Shown one piece after another: positions 25,260-33,578 of a stretch of 36,110 nucleotides of DNA; within the stretch, counting starts at the first letter, position 1, and the number at the start of each line of letters is the position of its first letter. Source of the stretch: CAYPNP01 sp964412195 (lineage in GTDB: Bacteria; Acidobacteriota; JAAYUB01); the NCBI GenBank assembly GCA_964412195.1, contig CAYPNP010000036.1, forward strand, positions 1 through 36,110, in the 5' to 3' direction. The notes under the pieces are model-generated. The model was not told the DNA's origin. It did not search any database and was given only the letters and a program-made list of their open reading frames with translations. A program made the position numbers and the translations under genes.

Positions 25260-27674
25260 TCACGCCGGCCGCTTTGACACCTTCACAGTGAAGTCGGCGC
25301 CCTCCCAGCGATCGGCGTCGATCCAGCGGAAGGTGAAGGTGACGGAACGGCCGGCCCCCAGCGGCGCGGTGTCCAGATCGGCTAGATAAAGCCCCAGGCC
25401 GTTGTCGCGGGTCCGGATTTCCCGGCTCGTCTTCCAGCCGTCGTCGCTCCAGCGCACCACGGCGTCCGCCCGGACCTCCAGGCGCAACTTCCGGCCGGCG
25501 GGCACCGACCGGCACTTTTGATTGAAGCGCCAGACGGCATAGGGCGAGCCGGTATTTTGCTCCAGGTATCGCCGGATCGCCTGATCGGGCCGGTCGAAGA
25601 GGCGCTCCTCCCGCAGCGAGCGGCGCAATTTGAGGTACTCCGCGTGCGCCCAGACCAGGGGCATCGCCGAGCCGGAGGGCTTCCCGAAGATCAGTCCCCG
25701 GGCGCGAAGATCCGGAGAATCCCAGACCTGCTCGGGAATGAGCCCCGACGGGTTGGCGAAGGCCTCCAGGGCGTGAAGGAGGCGAACGGCCCCAGCCGTG
25801 TCGCCGGCGGCCAGCGCGTAATGGGCGCGTTCGCCGGTGAGCAGCGGCCAGCCCCGGCCCGTACCGGTCCCGTCGAACGGAGAGCCGTCCTCGTGCTCGC
25901 CATAGCCGTCATCGTTGTAGCGATGCCAGGTCGGGCCGGCCGGCGTCTCGACCTTCAGCAGGGCGTCAATGACCCTGACGGTGTTCAGGATCCGCGGATC
26001 CTCCGGCGCGCGCAATCCGAAGCGGACCAGCGCCAGCGCATCCGGGCTGATGATGTGGGAGGCAGGCTCAGTGCTCTGCCCCGGTGGGCGGTTCTTGATG
26101 GGAACAAAACCCTCCCGGGGAGACGCCCCCTCGGCGACCTCCGGCGGGGCGATGCGGACGTAATAGCCGTCGACGCCATACCGGCGGCACATGGCCGTCC
26201 CGCGGACGTACGTCCACCGTTCGATGGAATCGTTCCAGAAATCCGCCGTGTCTCGCAGGTACCCGGCGACCGTGCCCTCGCCGTTCCGGTCAGCCAGGTC
26301 CGCGGCTGCCAGGAGGGCGGCGATCGACACAGCCAGGGTGAACGGAGAATAGCCCGGGTCCTCCTCCCAGCGGTCCTGCGGTGAGACCGGGCCGTTCACG
26401 GCCAGGTAGCGCGCCGCCCGCCGGACCATCGGCCACAGGCGGGCCAGGTCGTCGGCCGTGATCGCCCGCTCGCGCCACGCCAGGCTCACGAGCAGGATCG
26501 GGAAGGCGGTCTCGTCCAGCTGCACCCCCCTCCAGTAGGGGGTCCCGTCGATCCACATGTTCTGCTCCCAGTGGCCGTCCGGGTCCTGTGTGTCCGCCAG
26601 GTATCGGAGGACCCGCCGGACGTCCCCGGCCGCTCCCAGCGCCAGCAAGCCCCCGGCCACCTCGACCAGGTCCCGGGGCCAGACCAGGTGGTACCCGCCG
26701 AGGTCGTCGTCCCCTCTCGCGGCGCCCCACGGAATCGACAGGCTGGCGATGATGGCGCCCGGTTCCTCCTTCGATTCGTGGACGCCCAGGACGGCGGCGC
26801 TGATGGGGCCGAGGTCCGGCCGCCCGCTTTCCCCTGGTTCGGGAAACTGGAGGCCCCGCTGCCATTCCTGCCACCCCGCGATGTAGTCTCTCCGGGCCCT
26901 GTCAAATCCATCGCGCAGGCTGTCGAGCGCGCAGCGCGCCGCCGCGTCGGGATCCGGCCCGAAGCCCAGGGCCAGCACGAACTCGCCGCTCGACCGAGCC
27001 AGGTCCGCCTCGGCGGTGAGCGCGACGTTCCCGTCCTCGGCCCGGTCGTAGTTCCAGGTCAGCCGCCGGTTCGCCCGGAGGTCCTGCCAGCCGTCGGAAA
27101 ATCCCACGAACCCGGCCGATTGCCTCAGAAACGGGGTGGAACACGCCAGCGCCAGGGAAACCCCTTCTCTCCGGGCCAGGAGGACGGTCGCTTCCGGCAT
27201 GTGTTCGACCCAAGCCGTGTTGTGCGCCCCCTGGTTGCCCAGGTGCGGCGCCAGCAGAACGTAGAGGCGGTAATCCGCCATCGTCCCCTGCTCCGGGGCG
27301 AACCGCGTTTTCTGCAGGACCGCGTCGCGCCGGGGATCCGACAGGATCTCCTTTTCGATCCGATACCGCCCGCGGACGCAGGTGTTCGTCAGGCGGAACC
27401 CGGGCACGCCGGGAACGATCCATTCGACGCGGTTTTCGGTGTCGCGCTTCTCCTCCGAAAAAAAGTCGCGGCCGTCGGTGACGATCAGCCCCAGGTCGCG
27501 CGTGCAGGCCTGATCGATGCGGCCATAATAGATCTCGTTGAAGATGCCGTGGCTGATCGTGAACCAGACCCGGCTCTCGCGGCCCGCGGCGGTGCCGACG
27601 CCGCTTTTGGCGCTGGAGGTCCACCGGGGTTCGATCCCCGGGCCGCCGGGGGCCGATGAATCGGTCGAGGACAT
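25260..27674 (-). CDS. GH15 glucoamylase (glucan 1,4-alpha-glucosidase)
   Basis: The 804-residue enzyme releases glucose from the non-reducing ends of alpha-glucans such as starch, glycogen or dextrins. An N-terminal beta-sandwich (about 20-270) precedes the (alpha/alpha)6 barrel (about 290-690). The barrel carries YHLVWPRDLVE, GTPYWRGVQLDETAFP, the general acid at Glu437/438 (RWEEDPGYSPFT) and the general base Glu648 (GLIPEQVWD). The residue spacing is close to that of known bacterial glucoamylases. A short C-terminal beta segment follows. No signal peptide is visible, so it probably acts on intracellular glycogen or imported dextrins. The start at 27674 follows an AGGGGAAG. It lies 66 bases after a glucose-dehydrogenase-like SDR gene. 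Confidence 0.93.
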   Translation of the reverse strand: MSSTDSSAPGGPGIEPRWTSSAKSGVGTAAGRESRVWFTISHGIFNEIYYGRIDQACTRDLGLIVTDGRDFFSEEKRDTENRVEWIVPGVPGFRLTNTCVRGRYRIEKEILSDPRRDAVLQKTRFAPEQGTMADYRLYVLLAPHLGNQGAHNTAWVEHMPEATVLLARREGVSLALACSTPFLRQSAGFVGFSDGWQDLRANRRLTWNYDRAEDGNVALTAEADLARSSGEFVLALGFGPDPDAAARCALDSLRDGFDRARRDYIAGWQEWQRGLQFPEPGESGRPDLGPISAAVLGVHESKEEPGAIIASLSIPWGAARGDDDLGGYHLVWPRDLVEVAGGLLALGAAGDVRRVLRYLADTQDPDGHWEQNMWIDGTPYWRGVQLDETAFPILLVSLAWRERAITADDLARLWPMVRRAARYLAVNGPVSPQDRWEEDPGYSPFTLAVSIAALLAAADLADRNGEGTVAGYLRDTADFWNDSIERWTYVRGTAMCRRYGVDGYYVRIAPPEVAEGASPREGFVPIKNRPPGQSTEPASHIISPDALALVRFGLRAPEDPRILNTVRVIDALLKVETPAGPTWHRYNDDGYGEHEDGSPFDGTGTGRGWPLLTGERAHYALAAGDTAGAVRLLHALEAFANPSGLIPEQVWDSPDLRARGLIFGKPSGSAMPLVWAHAEYLKLRRSLREERLFDRPDQAIRRYLEQNTGSPYAVWRFNQKCRSVPAGRKLRLEVRADAVVRWSDDGWKTSREIRTRDNGLGLYLADLDTAPLGAGRSVTFTFRWIDADRWEGADFTVKVSKRPA

Positions 27675-27740
27675 GGGGCTTCCCCTTTTTCTGCTGGGAT
27701 GTTCACCGTCCGCCAACATGATCCGGAGGCATCCAGCCGG

Positions 27741-28523
27741 TTATCCGCCGTGGGCGAACTCGGGATAATCGGTCATGCCTCCGTCGATATAGATGGTCCG
27801 CCCGGTCACATAAGATGCAACATCCGAAGCGAGCACCACGATCATCCGCGCAATTTCCGACGCCTCGCCGATCCGCCCCAGCGGGATCTTCCCGAGCAGG
27901 TCCTTCAGGCTGTCGGGATCGTTCCAGACGGAACGGTTGATCGGTGTCCGGATCGCCCCCGGCCCGACCGAGAGGACCCGCACCCCGTACGGAGCGGCTT
28001 CCTGGGCCAGGGTCTTGGTCATCATGCCGACGGCCGCCTTGCTGGCGGCGTACGCGCTGTAGCCGGACCAGGCGATGACCTCGTGGACCGAGCTGATGTT
28101 GATGACGACCCCGCTTTTCTGGGCGATCATGCGCCGGAGAGCCTGGCGGGCGCACAGGAACGCGCCGGTCAGGTTCACCGCGATCACCTTCTCCCACGCG
28201 TCGACCTCCGCTTCCCAGCCCCGGGCCCGCGGGCCGTCGATGCCGGCGTTGTTGACCAGGATGTCGAGGCCGCCCCACTGCCGGTCGATCTGGTCGAACA
28301 TGGCCGCGACCGCGCCGGCGTCGGAGATGTCGGCGGGCAGGGCCATGGCCGCGCCGCCGCTTCCCTCGATCTCCTTCACCAGCGCTGCGGCGCTCTCCGG
28401 ATGCACGACATAATTGATGGCTACTTTCGCGCCCGCCCCGGCGAATTCCCGGACGATCGCCTCGCCGATGCCGGAGTTGCCTCCCGTCACCAGCGCGCGC
28501 CGTCCCTGAAGACTGATGTTCAT
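27741..28523 (-). CDS. Short-chain dehydrogenase, glucose 1-dehydrogenase type
   Basis: The 260-residue cytoplasmic oxidoreductase has the classical SDR set: TGGNSGIG (13-20) for NAD(P), NNAG (91-94), Ser144/145, Tyr158 and Lys162 (YAASK), and TIYIDGGM near the end. The segment INISSVHEVIAWSGYSAYAASKAAVGMMTKTLAQEAAPYGVRV...GPGAIRTPIN follows Bacillus-type glucose 1-dehydrogenases closely. It would oxidise glucose to gluconolactone with NAD(P)+. The downstream glucoamylase would supply its substrate. A long AAGGAGG precedes the ATG at 28523. Other sugar or alcohol substrates cannot be excluded. Confidence 0.9.
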   Translation of the reverse strand: MNISLQGRRALVTGGNSGIGEAIVREFAGAGAKVAINYVVHPESAAALVKEIEGSGGAAMALPADISDAGAVAAMFDQIDRQWGGLDILVNNAGIDGPRARGWEAEVDAWEKVIAVNLTGAFLCARQALRRMIAQKSGVVINISSVHEVIAWSGYSAYAASKAAVGMMTKTLAQEAAPYGVRVLSVGPGAIRTPINRSVWNDPDSLKDLLGKIPLGRIGEASEIARMIVVLASDVASYVTGRTIYIDGGMTDYPEFAHGG

Positions 28524-28784
28524 GGGTGATGGCCTCCTTCTGACATGGTTGGGATGTCGAGCGGCGGATGGAATGAGAACTGCCGGCCGAGGCCCAGAAC
28601 CGGCGCCCGATAATCTCAAACGGCGGCCATCCAGGTCCTTCCGCCCCCTGCCGTGGACGATCCCCGGGAATGTCCTGCCCTGGGGATTACCCTCCCTTTC
28701 TGCAATTGATTTGATTTTCCAGGTTCGGGTTCTAAAATCTTCACGGACGACCGCCCAAGCCCGCCAGCCCCGCGGCGCCTGTTG

Positions 28785-29108
28785 TCACTCCTCGATCTTC
28801 CACCCCGCCCCGAAACGCTCCAGCATCTGATTGAACTGTTGCTTCTTTTCCGGAGTGTCCAGCCGCGCCTGAGCCGGATACTCAGCCCAGAGGATGATGT
28901 CGCGGTAATCCCGGCGCGCCCGATCGACCAGACCGGCAATCTCTTCCTTCCGGCCCCCGGCCAGCACCAGGATATCCAGCAGGACCCGCTCGATCCCCTG
29001 CCCGCTGCTCTCCGTCCCGTAGCAGGAAAGCAGCTCGAGGATTTCCATCCGGTCCGCCTCGGGATATTCCCTCTCGACCCTCTCCACGACCGACCGGGGT
29101 AACAGCAT
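28785..29108 (-). CDS. Small hypothetical protein
   Basis: The 107-residue soluble protein is mostly helical and charged (RSVVERVEREYPEADRMEILELLSCYG, then AGLVDRARRDYRDIILWAEYP). I do not recognise the family. An AGGGGG 6 nt before the ATG at 29108 and normal amino-acid use support expression. It ends about 260 bases before the start of the SDR gene and may be separately transcribed. Confidence 0.6.
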   Translation of the reverse strand: MLLPRSVVERVEREYPEADRMEILELLSCYGTESSGQGIERVLLDILVLAGGRKEEIAGLVDRARRDYRDIILWAEYPAQARLDTPEKKQQFNQMLERFGAGWKIEE

Positions 29109-29177
29109 CACAAGCCCCCTTGAAAAATCATGAAGTCATCTCGAATCACCATCGAAAAACCAGGCAAAGCCAATATC

Positions 29178-29500
29178 TCACAGGGTTAAACGATATGGAC
29201 AGGATAGTTTACGACTGATTGAAAAAACAATCTGTTTATTTCCCTTAGCGTTCCTTGCGGTAATAGCGGCACACTCCACGACGACCCGGAAGAGGCACTT
29301 CTCGCCCACCTTGAGCAGCCGCGACCCGCCCACCGCGTCATCCAGTTTCAGTAGTCAAGGGACGGACTCGATGCGGCGGCCGTCGGCCATCACCCCGCCC
29401 TGGGCCGCCAGTCGGCGACTTCCGCCATGGAACGGTTCAGCCGGAGCGGCTGCAGCGTGCCCTGCCGCTCCACCACTACCATCGGAAGCATTTTCCTGAC
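29178..29500 (-). pseudogene. Possible broken gene remnant
   Basis: Leftward frames read MLPMVVVERQGTLQPLRLNR...WRPRAG, then after a one-base shift MADGRRIESVP, a TGA (29355-29357), and in the same frame LLKLDDAVGGSRLLKVGEKCLFRVVVECAAI to a stop at 29178. The pieces have protein-like composition but are broken by a shift and a stop. No family could be named. The surrounding spacer (29109-29683) otherwise holds only filler repeats. Confidence 0.25.
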
Positions 29501-29520
29501 AGCGCCCGGCACGGGTGGAT

Positions 29521-29680
29521 GCGAAATGCGAATTGCGGATTGTCCCAAGTGCGGACTGCGGAATGCGGAGTGCGTATTGGAACCCTGTGGATTTCCTTGT
29601 GTCCTTTATGCCTTTGTAGTGAATCCCCGCTTTCGGATTGAACCATATCGTATGTTTCGTGCAATTCGTGATCCGCTGTC
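29521..29680 (+). repeat. Degenerate filler repeats (ATGCGGA and TTTCGTG words)
   Basis: The first part (29521-29577) repeats the words AAATGCG, AATTGCGGA, AGTGCGGA, AATGCGGA. The second part (29600-29624) is copy B of the dispersed phrase, reading TGTCCTTTATGCC then TTTGTAGTGAAT. The third (29634-29673) resembles 24333-24399. No coding signal is visible. Confidence 0.55.
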
Positions 29681-29683
29681 GGC

Positions 29684-30550
29684 TCACGGTTCCCGCCCCG
29701 CCGCCTTTCCCGGGGTGCTCCCCGCGGTCGGATACCCTTCGTAGACCGTCATCGTCTGGTCGATGAAATAGGGTGTGTCTCTCTTGGAATCCGGCGTGGC
29801 GGAGAAGCAGAACGACCGCGGCGCGATCCACACGGTCCGGATCAGGTACCCGTGCGCCCGCACCGGTTCCACGGCCAGGGAGCTGTCGATGAAGCCCCGC
29901 GCCACCATCTCCCCGAGCGTGCCGTAGGCGCCGCCACCCGACTGCGAGGCGTACATCCGCTCGGAGCTGGCCAGGCTCCGCAGCAGCTCTTGGACGGCCG
30001 CCTGCCGCTCCGCCTGGTTGGCCTTCAGCATGGAGGGGATGGCCACCGCCGCCCCGATTCCCGCCAGCACCAGCAGGGCGAACAGCACCCCGGCCGCTCC
30101 CACGACCCAGACCAGCGCGGGGATTTTCCTCCCTGCCCCTCCCGGCTCCGCGGCCGGCGTCGGGACGGGAATGTCCGGGAAGGAGGCAGGATCCGCCGGC
30201 CGATCGGCGGGTTCGGGTTGGCCTTCCACGGGAGGCTTGACGGAAAAAGCCGGCGGGGATGATGGAACCGGCGGGGGATCGCGTGTTTCCCTCGTCTCCC
30301 CGGCTGGCTGGGTGGGTGGCCGGGCGGGAGAAAGGTTCGCCGGAGAGGAAGCCTGGGTAGAGGGAGCCGAGGGCGAAGAAGCCAGAAAAGAATGTGGAGG
30401 AGCAGAAGCCGGCGGCGAGGATCCATCTAGCAACTGCCCGCGGGACGGCACGGTCATCCCGCAGCCGGGGCAGAAGGCGTCGCCTACGCGCAGCGGCTGG
30501 CCGCACCTCCCACAGAATCCTTTCTCGGTTCCGGACGGCGCCTGGCTCAT
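29684..30550 (-). CDS. Zinc-ribbon membrane protein with pilin-like C-terminal domain
   Basis: The 288-residue protein begins with a zinc ribbon (Cys13-x2-Cys16 ... Cys27-x2-Cys30), continues with a Pro/Ser-rich linker (about 35-140) and one membrane helix (144-171). The helix runs into AIPSMLKANQAERQAAVQELLRSLASSERMYAS, as in acidobacterial type IV pilins, whose helix likewise continues past AIP. The remaining domain (GGGAYGTLGEMVARGFIDSSL ... HGYLIRTVW) also matches that pilin group. There is no prepilin peptidase site, so it is likely anchored, with the ribbon in the cytoplasm and the pilin-like domain outside. Function unknown. A GGGGGG just upstream supports the ATG at 30550. Confidence 0.8.
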   Translation of the reverse strand: MSQAPSGTEKGFCGRCGQPLRVGDAFCPGCGMTVPSRGQLLDGSSPPASAPPHSFLASSPSAPSTQASSPANLSPARPPTQPAGETRETRDPPPVPSSPPAFSVKPPVEGQPEPADRPADPASFPDIPVPTPAAEPGGAGRKIPALVWVVGAAGVLFALLVLAGIGAAVAIPSMLKANQAERQAAVQELLRSLASSERMYASQSGGGAYGTLGEMVARGFIDSSLAVEPVRAHGYLIRTVWIAPRSFCFSATPDSKRDTPYFIDQTMTVYEGYPTAGSTPGKAAGREP

Positions 30551-30826
30551 GATGCCCCCCTCTCGTCCCCCGGCAAGCCCCCTTCACTTGCGGGCGAATC
30601 CGTGTCCTATTGGATGTCATCCCGCACCGACGGATTGCAGCTTTCCGACCGAAGTGGGCGAAGTGCGACAGGCTTCGGGTCAGACAAGCGGGCAGAGTTA
30701 CGGTCTGGCGATCAAACGGGGGCGTTATCCGGAGGGCGCGATGAACTCAACGCCGGTATTCTGGAGGGCCCGACTAACTCAAAGGCAAGCGATCCGGCAG
30801 GCTTGTCCAAAGAGGGTGGGAAAATG

Positions 30827-30854
30827 AAAACGGCTTGCGGAAGCAAGCCGTTTT
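30827..30854 (-). terminator. Strong hairpin terminator after the tRNA-Arg remnant
   Basis: AAAACGGCTTGC (30827-30838) pairs perfectly with GCAAGCCGTTTT (30843-30854) around GGAA: a 12-bp stem with A and T flanks, usable in both directions. Read leftward it begins 7 bases after the tRNA CCA end, where the terminator of the intact tRNA gene would be. Confidence 0.85.
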
Positions 30855-30861
30855 GCGATGG

Positions 30862-30943
30862 TGGTGCGCCTGGCACGAATCGAACGTGCGACCCCCGGTT
30901 CCGGAGACTGGCACCCGGCCCCATTCGGTGCCCAGCCAGGCAT
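30862..30943 (-). tRNA. tRNA-Arg(CCG) remnant, intact 3' half only
   Basis: Read leftward, the 3' half is canonical: anticodon arm CCAGT-CTCCGGA-ACCGG (anticodon CCG; one A-C mismatch in the stem), variable GGGTC, T arm GCACG-TTCGATT-CGTGC, acceptor strand CAGGCGC, A and encoded CCA. The 5' half is wrong: ATGCCTG pairs only in part with the acceptor strand, and 25 bases separate it from the anticodon arm where about 19 are expected, with no normal D arm. It is best read as the 3' fragment left by integration of an element into a tRNA-Arg gene. A highly divergent functional tRNA is less likely. Confidence 0.65.
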
Positions 30944-31118
30944 TTCTTCGCAATACCACACCAAGCCAAGATGCCCGGAAAACCGACCTTCTTCGGGATT
31001 TGTTCCTATGTCGCCGGGATTGGCCGAAAATCGCTCAGACCCGACCAATTTTGGGTTTCAGTGTGACGCCAGAGTGACAGGAAAATTCCAAAGAGGACCA
31101 AGCGTGCGACACGTTTGT

Positions 31119-32348
31119 CTATTCTCTCTTCGCATTTTTATCGCCGCTCCTGACCCAGTGTTCAACGGGACAGGAGAGGAACTGGTCGATCGAGATACCA
31201 TCCCCCCCCACCAGCAGCGTTCGGTCCGGCTGGAACATTTCCGTGAAGGCAGCCATCCCCGGCAGGAGTTCGTTCGTCCGGCGGCTCTTGACTTCAATGG
31301 CGGTCAGCCTCCGGCCCGCCTTGACCACGAAATCCACCTCCCGGTTGCGCTCCCTCCAGTAGAAAACCTCGCCTGTCCCCGAGGCCGCCGCGTTCGCCAG
31401 ATGGGCTCCCACGGCCGACTCCGCCAACCGCCCCCAGAAATCTGCGTCGGCGCGGGCCTCGGCCAGGGTGAGTCCGGACAGGGCCGACAGCAGCGCCGTG
31501 TTGAACACCTGCAATTTCGGGCTCGAGCCGCGGCTGCGCACCGACTGTCCCGCATATTTCGAAATTCCCGCAAGCATCCCGGCCGCGGCCAGCAGGTCGA
31601 GGTAATGGGCGAGCGTGACCGTGTTGCCGGCGTCCTGGAGCTGGCCGAGCATCTTGGTGTAGGAAAGCACCTGCCCCGAATACCGACATCCGAGCTCAAA
31701 GAGCCGCCGCAACAGGGCGGGCTTGTCCACTCGGGTCATCAGCAAAACATCCCGGGCGATGGTCGTCTCGATGAGCGCGTCCCGGATATAGCGCACCCAA
31801 CGATCATGATCGGCCACCAGCGGCGCAGCGCCGGGGTAACCGCCAAAGAAGAGAAATTGTTCCAGTGAAAATCCGAACGCGGCGTGCATCTCCTCCAGCG
31901 ACCAGTGCGGCAGGTGCAGGATCTCAAACCTGCCGGCCAGGCTCTCCGACAAACCCTGCTGGATCAGGAGCGGCGCCGAACCCAACAGCACCACCTTGAG
32001 CGGACATCGGCGACGAGTGTCCTCATCCCAGAGGCGCTTGACCGACTCCGCCCAGTGGGCGGCCTTCTGGACTTCGTCGATCACCAGCAGAGCCCCATCG
32101 GATCCCATCTGGAGACGGGCGGCGTCCCACTGCTGGCTGATCCAGGCCGGTCCGCGCAGGGTGGGCTCGTCGGCGCTGGTGAAAACGACAGGCAATCCCG
32201 CCGTCTCGACCACCTGTTGCACCAAGGTGGTCTTGCCCACCTGCCGCGGCCCGGCCACTACCTGGATGAAACGCCGCGGCTCTGCCAGCCGGCGGGACAA
32301 CGTATCCGCCAGGGGGCGCTGAAACGGTTTTGACAATTTACTCAACAT
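31119..32348 (-). CDS. AAA_14 ATPase with DUF4143 domain
   Basis: The 409-residue protein has a P-loop (VAGPRQVGKTT, 31-41), Walker B with LLVIDEVQ (87-94) and sensor-like VVLLGSAPLLI, followed by a DUF4143 domain. The latter ends in a nuclease-like pattern, REVDFVV...LTAIEVKS. This ATPase family is common in archaea and bacteria, often as lone genes in variable regions; its role is not established. The start at 32348 has no clear ribosome site, but TTACTC/GAGTAA half-sites surround it, suggesting self-control. It is the first gene beyond the tRNA remnant. Confidence 0.88.
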   Translation of the reverse strand: MLSKLSKPFQRPLADTLSRRLAEPRRFIQVVAGPRQVGKTTLVQQVVETAGLPVVFTSADEPTLRGPAWISQQWDAARLQMGSDGALLVIDEVQKAAHWAESVKRLWDEDTRRRCPLKVVLLGSAPLLIQQGLSESLAGRFEILHLPHWSLEEMHAAFGFSLEQFLFFGGYPGAAPLVADHDRWVRYIRDALIETTIARDVLLMTRVDKPALLRRLFELGCRYSGQVLSYTKMLGQLQDAGNTVTLAHYLDLLAAAGMLAGISKYAGQSVRSRGSSPKLQVFNTALLSALSGLTLAEARADADFWGRLAESAVGAHLANAAASGTGEVFYWRERNREVDFVVKAGRRLTAIEVKSRRTNELLPGMAAFTEMFQPDRTLLVGGDGISIDQFLSCPVEHWVRSGDKNAKRE

Positions 32349-32365
32349 CGTGAGTAATTTTACTC
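32338..32365. promoter_or_regulatory. Operator-like repeats over the ATPase start
   Basis: TTACTC (32338-32343), GAGTAA (32352-32357) and TTACTC (32360-32365) form two overlapping inverted repeats, with an 8-nt and a 2-nt spacer. The ATPase start codon (32346-32348) lies inside the first. Such placement suits repression by a dimeric protein, possibly the ATPase itself. Confidence 0.45.
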
Positions 32366-32605
32366 AAAGCTTTAAGCATCGTCAAGAGGCCACAGAATGA
32401 ACCTGAGGAACCAGACCGACCCGGTTCCGCCTGATAGATTCACTCTTTCCTGCGCACAATGTGCGGAAGGTTTTTCCCTTATTTTGTTGGATTATTAGAG
32501 CCCGAAATCTATTTCTGTTCTGCCCGCGCATTTTCAGATTCACTCTTGGTTTCTCCATGGAAGCACGTTTCCTAAGGGGAGAAAAGCGTGTAATGAGTGA
32601 TCCAC

Positions 32606-32935
32606 TTACTCAAGCCGGGCGATACCCAACAGATCCGGAAGAGACCTCACGAACTGGCTATACGCCTGATCCTTGGATTCTTCGGCAATCCGGAAAAAGG
32701 ATTCCCGGAGAATTCTTTGATCGTCTGGATCCAGGGGGAGAAGACTGGATGAGATGTTCTCCATGCCCCGCACTGCTATGTCTGGATTGATTTCGTCCGG
32801 TCCGGCAAACTCAAGCAATAGAAGAGCATCGATTAACGCTTGGACAAGAGGCAGAGAGTTTTTCATTAATTTGCCAGTCTCACAATAATGTGACAGAGCC
32901 GGAGACCCCCAGTTTTTATCCCACCTGTGAATCAA
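32606..32935 (-). CDS. Hypothetical protein of immunity array
   Basis: The 109-residue protein starts at TTG (32935) eight bases after the stop of the upstream gene, with GAAGAG in front; an internal ATG at 32866 would give 86 residues. It reads IHRWDKNWGSPALSHYC, then a hydrophobic helix (LVQALIDALLLLEFAGPDE) and an acidic C-terminal part. I do not recognise the family. Its position as the last of a series of small leftward genes behind an Rhs/CDI toxin suggests an immunity-type protein. Confidence 0.5.
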   Translation of the reverse strand: MIHRWDKNWGSPALSHYCETGKLMKNSLPLVQALIDALLLLEFAGPDEINPDIAVRGMENISSSLLPLDPDDQRILRESFFRIAEESKDQAYSQFVRSLPDLLGIARLE

Positions 32936-32942
32936 TGGCTCT

Positions 32943-33200
32943 TCAGAATGGATCGATGCTAATTCCTTTAGAATCTAAATAATCACCTTGGCCGACAGGT
33001 TGTTTCTTGGCTGCTTGGATCACTTCGAAAGGAACAAGCATTCCTTCGATTTCCAACTTGTCCTGATCAGTAGTCAGATAGCCAACCTGCTTCGCCCTGC
33101 CTTTTGAATCCAACAACTGGACTTCATATTCGTGCTGTGGAGATGGTTTGAAATCCCTATCTCCAAGATGTAAAATGAAAATACGTGTCTTTTCATCCAT
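32943..33200 (-). CDS. Small hypothetical protein of immunity array
   Basis: The 85-residue acidic protein (DEKTRIFILHLGDRDFKPSPQHEYEVQLLDSKG, ending in KGISIDPF) has no recognisable domain. Its start lies 43 bases after the end of the next gene upstream, and copy 1 of the array's boundary repeat (33216-33244) sits in that gap. Context suggests an immunity or toxin-associated protein. Confidence 0.5.
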   Translation of the reverse strand: MDEKTRIFILHLGDRDFKPSPQHEYEVQLLDSKGRAKQVGYLTTDQDKLEIEGMLVPFEVIQAAKKQPVGQGDYLDSKGISIDPF

Positions 33201-33215
33201 TGCCTATCGTCTCCG

Positions 33216-33244
33216 GATTGTGACGAAACTTGGCACCAACTCAT
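33216..33244 (+). repeat. Array boundary repeat, copy 1
   Basis: GATTGTGACGAAACTTGGC begins a 29-base unit ending in ACCAACTCAT. Related copies are at 34046-34073, 34181-34200 and 34202-34231. This copy overlaps the end of the 95-residue gene. Confidence 0.6.
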
Positions 33245-33531
33245 CAGCTTTCGCCAAACATTGCGGTCAGATCGTAAGATATTCCAGCAACACAAACTCC
33301 TTCACATCGTGTGATCAGCCTCATTATTCTTTTATGTAAACTTTGTACTTCTGTTGCGTTGTTGAAACGCACAGAGACCGACATTTCAACTGTCTCAAGT
33401 GTATGATCGTAGGGCAGATCGATACGAATTACCCCCGGTGATTCTTTGATCGCAGCGATCAATTGGCCGTAGATTTTGGACCGTTCTGGGATTATGCCGT
33501 TTAGGGTGATTTTGAATTCAGTTTCTCTCAT
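33244..33531 (-). CDS. Small hypothetical protein of immunity array
   Basis: The 95-residue protein (RETEFKITLNGIIPERSKIYGQLIAAIKESPGVIRIDLPYDH...) has an alternating strand-helix pattern. I recognise no family. I start at the ATG at 33531; an ATG 11 codons upstream is possible. It lies 47 bases after the SUKH gene in the same direction. Confidence 0.5.
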   Translation of the reverse strand: MRETEFKITLNGIIPERSKIYGQLIAAIKESPGVIRIDLPYDHTLETVEMSVSVRFNNATEVQSLHKRIMRLITRCEGVCVAGISYDLTAMFGES

Positions 33532-33578
33532 TCTCAGACCCCTGATTGAATGGCTCATCCACACGGAGGTACAAGCTG

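Noticed and set aside
29355..30620. 421-codon leftward frame overlapping the zinc-ribbon gene
   Set aside because: It is out of frame with the zinc-ribbon/pilin protein, which has a clear ribosome site and domains, and it runs through filler repeats.
30862..30943. Functional tRNA-Arg
   Set aside because: The 5' acceptor strand pairs only in part, the D arm is not normal and the 5' half is about six bases too long. I keep it as a 3' remnant.
30602..31868. Rightward open frames around the tRNA remnant and opposite the ATPase
   Set aside because: They cross the terminator and tRNA remnant or lie antisense to the AAA_14 gene; the readings beginning LARIERATPGSGD are the common mis-translation of tRNA sequence.
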